DNA from: Knoxdaviesia capensis
Taxonomy: Eukaryota; Ascomycota; Sordariomycetes; Microascales; Gondwanamycetaceae
Assembly (NCBI GenBank): GCA_001510575.1
Contig: LNGK01000004.1
Location: 2,974,667-3,038,666 of the forward strand
Length of the DNA stretch: 64,000 bases
Direction: 5' to 3'
This document shows, in pieces, positions 56,281 through 64,000 of this stretch (within the stretch, counting starts at the first letter, position 1; every line of letters begins with the position of its first letter). Made by a program: the position numbers and the translations under genes. A model generated the notes under the pieces. The model did no database searches, had not been told where the DNA came from, and saw nothing but the letters and a program-made list of their open reading frames with translations.

Positions 56281-57759
56281 TCAATGGTTGAGGAGCGGCA
56301 CACGCTCGGGATCGAATCCCCAGCGCGACTTGACCCACTCCATGATGCGCGGCATGGAATCATAGGCCCAGTGGCAGAACATGCCAGCAGCGAAGCCGAC
56401 GGCATCGTTCCGGAAAGCCAGCAGCACAGCGGCGGTGGTCATCATGACGTTCCAGCGGCGCGAGCGCTCTTCATCGGTCAGCACAGCGGGGCGGGGGTGC
56501 AGAACGGTGCGCAGGCCGGCCGGCGCGGAGCCGGCGACCAGGGCGGTGCCGACCAGGTCGGCGGCGCCGTGGTTGATGGACTGGGCGGCGCGGGCGAGCT
56601 CGATGCCGGCGGCCAGCACGGACACGCCGAGCAGCGAGCGCGGGTACTGCGACAACAGGTCCAGCAGCGAGTCGGAGAACAGCAGGCCCATGACCAGCTT
56701 GAGCAGGCCGAGGGCGATGACGCTGGCGCCGGAGCGCGCGCCGAAGCGGTACTGCGCGGCCAGCCCGCCCGAGCCGTGGCACAGCGGCATGCAGCCCCAC
56801 CACGCGGCGATGGTGTTCATCAGGCCGACGCTGACGCCGATCTGCGTGACCGACGGCGTGGTCGTCTCGGGCAGCAGGTCGGCGGCCAGGGCCACGACTG
56901 CCACCACCGAGTTCAGGAGAGTGAGCGGCAGCTGCGCGAGGGCGAGGCCGACGGCGTCCGGACTGACGGGGTTCACGCGGGCGAACGACCACGGCCGCCA
57001 CAGGTGCACGCCGAGGTGCCCGTGCGGCACGCCCGGCAGCGGCGCATCGACGGTGCGCGCCAGCACGATGGCCGCCAGCACCAGCGCCAGCAGGAACGAG
57101 TACAGCGCATAGGGGAACCGCGGCGCCGCCGCCTGCGTGGCCACCAGCACCGCCAGCGCGCCGGCGGTCCACAGCCCGTTATCGTGCCACGGCCGCGCCC
57201 AGTGCGGCTGCGCCAGCAGCCCCGCCGCCGCGCCCGTCACCAGCGACAGCCCCGCGCCGAGCTGGATGCCCTTGACCACCGGCACGGGCACCAGCCGCGC
57301 CGCGTGGTGCAGCGCCCCCGTAGCCGCCAACACCCCGGTAGTGCCCGCAACCAGCAGCCCGGCGCCCAGCACCGCCTCCTCGCGCATGTCCGGCCGCGCG
57401 AGCGCGGCGGCGGCCACGGCCTTCATCGGCTGCACGGGCAGCGGGATGCCGAACACGGCGCCGGTGAGCACATTGAACAGGCCCGAGAACACCAGCGAGC
57501 TGCCGAGGTGCACCAGCTGCAGGCGGGCGAGCGCGATCAGCAGCGGCAGGAACGTGCCGAGGTCTCCCAGCGCGCCGGACAGCTCGGCGAGGGGCGCCGC
57601 GCGCCAGGCGGCCGTGTTGCGGCGGGCGGCGGCGCGCACGTCCGGGAAGCACGCGGGGAGTGTCGGCCGGGCGGGGAGCGGAGGGGCCGTCACGTTGACG
57701 GTTACGGTTGCGGAGGCCGTGGGCGGCGGCGGCTGCGGGGAGCGGTGGAAGAACGGCAT
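56281..57759 (-). CDS. MOT1: Molybdate transporter, MOT1 family (SLC26-like)
   Basis: One uninterrupted frame of 492 residues. Family signatures are AELSGALGDLGTFLPLLIAL near the N-terminus, VFGIPLPVQPMKAVAAAAL, GIQLGAGLSLVTGA, and PLCHGSGGLAAQYRFGARSG in the second half; ten or so hydrophobic helices are visible. MOT1 proteins take up molybdate with high affinity for molybdenum cofactor synthesis (nitrate reductase and others); relatives were first annotated as sulfate transporters. The N-terminal 45 residues are Pro/Ala/Thr-rich and cytosolic. The frame stays open through a sense-strand (CA)19 tract 10 nt upstream. I start at ATG 57759 because reading further gives only a His-Thr repeat. 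Confidence 0.93.
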   Translation of the reverse strand: MPFFHRSPQPPPPTASATVTVNVTAPPLPARPTLPACFPDVRAAARRNTAAWRAAPLAELSGALGDLGTFLPLLIALARLQLVHLGSSLVFSGLFNVLTGAVFGIPLPVQPMKAVAAAALARPDMREEAVLGAGLLVAGTTGVLAATGALHHAARLVPVPVVKGIQLGAGLSLVTGAAAGLLAQPHWARPWHDNGLWTAGALAVLVATQAAAPRFPYALYSFLLALVLAAIVLARTVDAPLPGVPHGHLGVHLWRPWSFARVNPVSPDAVGLALAQLPLTLLNSVVAVVALAADLLPETTTPSVTQIGVSVGLMNTIAAWWGCMPLCHGSGGLAAQYRFGARSGASVIALGLLKLVMGLLFSDSLLDLLSQYPRSLLGVSVLAAGIELARAAQSINHGAADLVGTALVAGSAPAGLRTVLHPRPAVLTDEERSRRWNVMMTTAAVLLAFRNDAVGFAAGMFCHWAYDSMPRIMEWVKSRWGFDPERVPLLNH

Positions 57760-57763
57760 GGTG

Positions 57764-57768
<5 letters not shown>

Positions 57769-57806
<38 letters not shown>
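57769..57806. repeat. (GT)19 microsatellite next to the MOT1 start codon
   Basis: 38 bp of perfect GT on +, reading (CA)19 in the sense strand, ending 10 nt before the MOT1 ATG. Confidence 0.95.
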
Positions 57807-57807
<1 letters not shown>

Positions 57808-58612
57808 GGTGGCCGTCGGTGATGTTCCGGTTTGCCTGGAGGTCGGTGAATCAGGTGAATGAAGTGCGGGTTTTGCGGAGCTCGGAGATTTTGGGGTTCT
57901 CTGAGTCGAGAAATATGGCTTGGCCCTCTTTTTGACCTGAGGTGCTTGGTGCTTGTGCCGCTCTAGGTTTTGCACCTGTATAAAACCACACAAAGGGCAA
58001 GCTTCACCAAGATCAACAGGTTCGAAGCTCTACTCTTGAGAAAAAAAGACATACAAGCCCGATATAAAACACATAAATTCCCAAAGGTCCCCCCAAACGC
58101 GGAGTCAGATTCAGTGCCACAGCCGCGTCATCAGCCCGGGTCTCATGCCCACAGGTTTTTTTTTCTTCTGCTGGGCAAAAAAACCCCATACGGCACGCGT
58201 CGTGGACGGGAAGCAAAGACAAAAGGGGAAGTGTGCTGTCGTCCTGCGTCCCGGGCCAGCCCGGAGCGGCCGGGCGCAAACGGAAGTCGGCGCGGGCCGG
58301 GTCACGTGTGCGGGCTAGGGTTAGGGTTGGGGGTTTGGAAGGCCATTGCTGGGAATGGAGTTCGACTTCGTGAGAATGGTTCCAGAAACGGAGGAAGGCG
58401 AGAGAACCAGGATTCAAGCACAGCTGGGCAACGAGCATAAAAGCTACAGACGCAGCTAGGCATAGCTCATGTGGGCTATCTTGATTTCTAGAACCGCACC
58501 CATGAGCAGATAGAAATCACACACGGGAATAACGCACTCCCAGATACAGATATCGCCAACGGCGGCAAACGCAGCGAGCACACAGACACATCCCGACGAG
58601 GGCATCCGCGAC

Positions 58613-58632
58613 ATATATATATATATATATAT
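58613..58632. repeat. (AT)10 microsatellite
   Basis: 20 bp of perfect AT. Confidence 0.95.
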
Positions 58633-60349
58633 GTATCCCGAAAGCGGCCGTCCGACCGGGATTCACGAAGCGGTGGAAAAGCCCTCCCTCCGCCGCCGAT
58701 CCGGTGCCTTTCATCTTCTTGTCACGCAAGCAATCGGAGGCGTCCCGGCCAGCCGAAAAGACGAAACGTGCAGATATTGCAGCCCAAAAATCTGCGGCCA
58801 AGCCAAGAACCTAGGGGCGGAAACACACAATGATAAATTCTGGCTGGTTCAGCCAAGACCTCTCAAGTGCTGGGGTTTTTTTGGAGAAACGAACAGGATT
58901 TACTGGGCCTGAAAGGGGGGGCGCCAGAGTGCCAGGTTTGGTGGCCCAGCCCGTTTTTCTTCCCTTCTGGTCGGACGGTTTGTCGTTGATCTGTGCGGCT
59001 GTTGCCAAGAGATTTTGGCAGCCCTATGTGACCGCTCCGTACTGACCACCATGAACATGGTGTTTGCAGGGTGAAAAAGAGACGCTGGCGAGAGCTTCAC
59101 TTGCGAATATGTCACTTGCGAATCTGAAGGAGAGCGACCGCGCAGATATCGCTATATGGAGGCGAGATATCCACACAAAAAAAAAACCCCCCCGGGAAGC
59201 ACCGGATAGATGCATACCGCCCACAACCCTAAACAAATGCTTCAAACGGGGCCCGAGGCGCGCCGATCGGTTGGTGGTCACCCGCCGTGCCTTCCGCTTG
59301 AGCCTTTTTAAAACTCTGCAGGTTCCCTTCCACAAACGACAAACCGGCACTTGGCAAAGCCGACGACAGCACACACACATATTGTACAATGTACCGCTGC
59401 TGACTACTCATGCATCAAGCGAGGCAAGCACGGCGGGCGGCGGCACCTGCCTCTGCTGCACCGGCCTCTGCTACACCTGCACTCTGCCGGTGCTGGTGGT
59501 GCTACTGCTGCTGCCCGCTTTTGAATCAGAGAAAGCGAGCAATTGATGTGACCGTTGGCCTCAGGCACCCACTTTGAACACTTGCTTCCTGCCAATCGTG
59601 CACCTGCGATTTCTTCCTCACCGCTGCAGCTTGTAGTCAGCAAAGAAGAAACGACTTTCTCTCTGGCGTCCCTACGGGGGATGTGCGTGCGCGCATATTT
59701 ACACGAAGATCCAACCACAACTTGACCAAAACGAGAAAACAAAAGCAAAACAAATGCACCGACGTCATGGAACATCCACGCCCCACTAATCCGCAGGGGA
59801 GGGGGCGTGTAAGTCGAACTTCGGCCTGCAGGATCCCACTTTTTGTATGTGGGAAAGCCATCGTGCAATTCAGCGCCGACTGCGAGAGCCTTGCCTTGCT
59901 GCTTGCTATATGGCCAGCAGTGCCCGCCACAGCATTGCAGGCTTGCCGCTGCTGTTGCCGCAGGCTGTGGTCCATAGCATACGAGCAAACGGTATGCATC
60001 TACAAGACATCACCATATTCCCCTCATCATCATCCATCCTCGGATGCGACCCAACCAGCGGGGGAGGGAGGGGGGATCCAGTAATTAACATCCGAAGTGG
60101 CGGCAACCATCAATGCGTGCAAGCCGTGAAAATTTCGAGCCATTGGGCCAGACACACACCCAGAACTCTCGCGGCTCTATCTAATCCCTAGGCCAGGCGC
60201 CCCCCGGCTGCTAACGCCTCGCATTGCCACTCTGAATATCGTGATCGATAGAGCATGGCGATATATTTCTGCTGGCTCTGTTATCTTATCGTTCGTCCAG
60301 ATGGGTCCGTCGGCATTGCAAAATGTCTCACTCAGCACATTATGTAAGG

Positions 60350-60352
<3 letters not shown>

Positions 60353-60384
<32 letters not shown>
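60353..60384. repeat. (TG)16 microsatellite
   Basis: 32 bp of perfect TG, not next to a recognised gene. Confidence 0.95.
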
Positions 60385-60389
<5 letters not shown>

Positions 60390-60830
60390 AGGTATTTCTC
60401 GTCACGGCCGCGCTCGATCGTGCCTTCCGAAACTGCCCGCCCGCCCTCCCACCTTCCTTCCACCAGCGCACCCTTTCATTTCAAACAAAATTCGCGACAG
60501 ACGTAGCAGTAGTTATGACCCCTTTTGCAGGAATCTTATCAGCTGTGGGCTATCTATCGTCTTCTTCTCTTGGTATCCTCACAAAAGCATCATCACCAGT
60601 TCTGGTCTCCCTATTGTTCCGCGTTCAATCATGTGTCTCGCATTCTTTTGACAGCATACCGTATGACGCACTTTGACGAACTGGAGCTATGTCAATCGGT
60701 CAGATCGATGCCGTCGCTGGCTGGATGACTGACGTTTGCCATCTCTTGCCAAATGAGAGACATCATGCGGGCTGTCTTGATCCGGCAGCAGCCAGCCTGG
60801 ACGACCAGAAGCGAGACATGGGGGGCCGTT

Positions 60831-60860
60831 CAGTCAGTCAGTCAGTCAGTCAGTCAGTCA
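60831..60860. repeat. (CAGT)7.5 tetranucleotide repeat
   Basis: 30 bp of perfect CAGT units. Confidence 0.95.
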
Positions 60861-63125
60861 CCACAACTGGAAAATAAACCGAGGATCCAGCCTCTCGAGC
60901 CTCTCCCAACCAGCAGGTTTTCTCAATCCGCAGTGCTATAAACAGCGGCCAGCGCGCATGAAGTTACGCCCGATACCCCCCAGTCCCACCCGACTCGCTC
61001 CGAGCGGACCTGTGCTTGCCAGACCGGGATATTCATCTCGGTCTTCTTTCCTCCCAGACAACGCACTTTGCTAGCCCGGGCCTGCGCGGGATTACAATTG
61101 CGAACTTTGCATCCTGCACCCCCATGGCCCATACCGGTGATCGGCAGTTGGCGCACCCCCCGGCGTGTTTTCTTTTTTCTCTGTGTTTGTGAGGAAAAAG
61201 GGCAGACGACCACCGAACCAGGATCGAAAGTACCTCGTCTCTGCTATCACACACAACGGAAACCAAGGAATCGGCTGGTACTACTGCAGACTAGCCAGCC
61301 CCAGAACCTCGCTCTCGCACGCACGAACTTCCAACAGTCCTCTCGCGATTGGCTCTCTTTTCTCCCGCCTTTATGGCAATAAGCACAACAAGCCGATCCC
61401 CGAGAAAAAGAGAGTAAAAAAATCCTGGAACGGACCTTTGCCGAAATTCGCGCATTAAAAAGAAACTCTACGCTGGTTTTATAGGGCCAGGAAAGAAAAA
61501 GAACAAAAAGAGACCCAGAATAAAAACCCCCAAGGGCGAAATTGCTCGTCCTCGTCGTCCGAGCCTTATCTGCCTGAAGCCTTTTCTCTCGCCAGCCCTG
61601 GCCTGCTTGCTCCCTACTCATTTTGGGTTTATTCTGGTTTTCCTAGTTTCCGTCCGTCGACCTCGCCCGGGCCTTCTTGTTTCTCTTTTTGATGAATGAC
61701 CATCCTTAAGAGATAGATATTCACTCACCACGGCCAGGGGGCGATTTCTCTTCTTCTCTTTTTCTCTTTTTCTTTCGCCTTCACCGCAGTGGCCGACCGG
61801 CGTTTTTATCTTGCCGCGAAATGTCCCGGCCCGGTCGATTTGGGTTCTTTCCATCTTTTCCACGAACCTAAGACCGAGTAGTTTGTGAGCCTGGTGGTGG
61901 GCGGTGGTGGATCTTGCTGGATGTTCGTCATTGGCCTTCCTTGCTTCCATTTTCTCGATCACCAAAAAATTTAAAGGTGCAAAATTAAACGCGCATAAGT
62001 ATTGAATATTCAGGAATACATCTGGTTTATGTTATTACTATTATTATTATTATTTTTGGTTCTTGGGGGGGTTTTTTTTTAAAAAAAAAAAGGAAAAAAA
62101 GAATTAAAAAAAATAAAAGAACCACCAAAGGTGAGGAAGGAAGGCGATGGTTGCGGCGACCAGGAAGAAGGCATGTATTTTCTTCCAGCCGAGTCCGGCG
62201 CTGACGATGTGTGTGAAACAACCCACAAGGCCTTTTTTTTCCTTCCCTTTTTTTTTTTTCTCTTTCTCTTCTGGACACGACTTCCGAAGCACTCGACAGC
62301 TTCACAACCTGCAGATTCCGGCTCGTGGTTTATCAGCTCTTCTGTTGTTTCCTCATTCCTCCAATCGCCAAGACGCGGATTGTCTGGCTGTCAACCCATC
62401 CCCACCCACCCCCATCCCACCAAACTGTACACGCCCCGTCCCATTCTGCGCAGCTGTGGGACAAGACACACAGTACTGTACTGTAGGAATCAGAGCACGC
62501 TGGAGGTTCAGTGAAGAAGCTGCTGCAGCCGCCCACCCCCCCCAGATATTGGCATTGGCGGTCGGTGGATACATGTGGCATTACGTCTTAGCTGCTTGGC
62601 ACGAACAGAGAAACACTGGAAGGCAGAAGAAGATCGCCATCGGCCTGGGTTAAAGCTGTCCCGATACGTGAGAACCCGCCCACTGACGATGGTACCTGGG
62701 ATATATATAAATATATTTTGGGGGGGGGCAATTGAGAGCTTTCAGCCTTTCAGAATGGACGATGAAGAGAGAAAAAAAAACGCCCTTTTTTGTCTTTATT
62801 TCTTTTTTCTTCTCTCGGCTGGCAGAGTTTCTCCTCGTTCTCGCCGCTGGTGTGGTGGTGGTCGTGCGCGGTGTTATAAGATTCTCACGGCCGGTGGAAC
62901 CGGGTTATTTGCAGACCACAGACTCCACAGTGTCCAGCCTCTCTTATTAATACTATTATTCTCCTGCTACTCTTCGTTTCTGGCCGATCACTTACAGGCC
63001 GACGAGATTCACAGCCATGCTCAGTCCCTCACCTCCAATATCGCCTGCTGCCGACCTATAAGCCAAAGCCACTCCTGCAGCAACAGCAGCAGCATGTGTG
63101 CGTGTGTGTTAAAAAAGAGAAAAAG

Positions 63126-63156
<31 letters not shown>

Positions 63157-64000
63157 GTTCTTACTATCTCCCAGAAGCCCGAGACCACCGCCGGTCGCAG
63201 ATACATCGGTACTTGGGACCAACCCATATGAGGTAATCCTGAACGCCTCAGGTGTTCCTGCTGTTTGTTTTTATCCCGCTCAGGGCGCCTTCTTCTTTTT
63301 GGGTCCTCCTCCGTGTAATCTTGTTTGTCAGGACCGACCCAGAGAACGCCTGTCGCTCTTGCTAATCTGGCTGCATAGTCCTCTATGGTAGTGAACACGG
63401 TTCTCAACAGCCATGGTCGAGACGAAAAAGTGTACCTCGACATTCCCAGATTCCTGGAGGGGGCGCTTCTCCGCACGAAGGAAGAAGACGGAGACCGGGA
63501 GGAATTGGAACGGGAGGAAGGAGGCGAGAAAGCAGGAGAGGCGATCCGTTCTTTTTCCTTCCAGAGAGTTGCGAGGAAGGAGCGAGGAAGACCTGACCTG
63601 CTTTCCAATTCACGCCCACCGTGCCTTTCCTCAGACCCACTTTGCCCTCACTCCAGACCAACCCAGACCAACATCACCTTTTCTCTAGGGCAGCCGAAGA
63701 AGGGCAAAAAGAAACCAGGCAAAGCTAGCTAGCACAGGAATAATAAGATTCCAATAATATCCGTCCGTGGCAATAGTAATGCCGACGATAATAAGAATAG
63801 GAGATCCATTATTATCATTATTCCTACACTTTTTACTGGAGCTCAATGGCGAGAAAGAAGGAAGAAAAAAAACTGGGAGGAGCTTAACCTCGCAAAAGTG
63901 GGCTAGTTAACGTGTAAGTGCAGGTACGGATTTTAGTGTGGTGGGTGGGTGTGTGCGTGCAAAGTTGTGTGTGTTCCACAAAGAGCAAGCACCGGCGAAA

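Larger units (their letters stand above)
57807..64000. other. 6.2 kb gene-free region, MOT1 upstream to window end
   Basis: No protein or RNA gene supported. Seen: CACGTG (58303-58308) beside CTAGGGTTAGGGTT (58315-58328), interleaved inverted repeats (58465-58518), (AT)10, a TG run, a CAGT run, GTACTGTAC (62473-62481), GGAAGGAGCGA (63575-63585) and A/G-rich tracts near 63110-63160. Frames are short with non-coding composition. Confidence 0.55.

Noticed and set aside
56125..57822. 565-residue open frame on the plus strand across MOT1
   Set aside because: Same artefact: antisense to a clear transporter and ending in a translated GT repeat.
58315..58328. Telomerase RNA template (AACCCTAACCCTAG on the minus strand), with a pseudoknot-like repeat nearby
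   Set aside because: The template strand and the pseudoknot would be in the wrong order for a telomerase RNA, and the same motif occurs at many other intergenic sites.

Overview
This is a piece of nuclear DNA from a filamentous ascomycete (Pezizomycotina). The protein families and the uL18 sequence suggest a Sordariomycete, but I cannot fix the genus. Supporting signs are short GT-AG introns (57-119 nt in most genes, with CTAAC/CTGAC branch sites), G/C-rich third codon positions, pyrimidine-rich leaders before start codons, and fungal families such as Psd2, Rsm24/mS35, MOT1 and the DUF6536 membrane proteins. No bacterial or viral genes, transposon proteins, tRNA or rRNA genes were found.

Layout. 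1-8.2 kb: maltose/galactoside-type acetyltransferase (+), Aip1 actin-interacting protein (+), ALG13 (-), mitoribosomal mS35 (+). 8.8-14.5 kb: fatty aldehyde dehydrogenase Hfd1 (-) and exosome subunit Rrp4 (-), separated by 2.7 kb without genes. 15.2-21.9 kb: a small two-helix mitochondrial-type DUF4536 protein (-), AP-3 mu (+), mitochondrial malonyl-CoA:ACP transacylase (+), epsilon-COP (+). 21.9-31.1 kb: a 9 kb gene-free stretch full of microsatellites. 31.1-35.1 kb: phosphatidylserine decarboxylase 2 with two C2 domains (+). 36.8-37.1 kb: a doubtful small gene (-). 41.8-47.8 kb: DUF6536 multi-pass protein (+), HAD-type hydrolase (-), ribosomal protein uL18/Rpl5 (+). 51.5-57.8 kb: a 1310-residue leucine-rich protein of the Mhp1-type family (+) and a MOT1 molybdate transporter (-). 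57.8-64 kb: no genes seen.

The genes are mostly unlinked housekeeping functions: membrane traffic (AP-3 mu, epsilon-COP), lipid and aldehyde metabolism (Psd2, Hfd1, mitochondrial FAS II MCT1), glycosylation (ALG13), RNA and ribosome work (Rrp4, uL18, mS35) and cytoskeleton (Aip1). There is no biosynthetic cluster and no defence or mobile system. The more interesting content is non-coding. TAACCCTA telo-box-like motifs occur well above chance in intergenic DNA. An 11-mer, GGAAGGAGCGA, occurs five times, always on the + strand. A GTACAGTAC palindrome recurs. (CA)n tracts sit in the sense strand just before the start codons of three minus-strand genes. The HAD/uL18 divergent promoter holds a cluster of palindromes, and uL18 intron 1 is rich in hairpins. 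All gene models and splice sites were read by eye, with no homology search or expression data.
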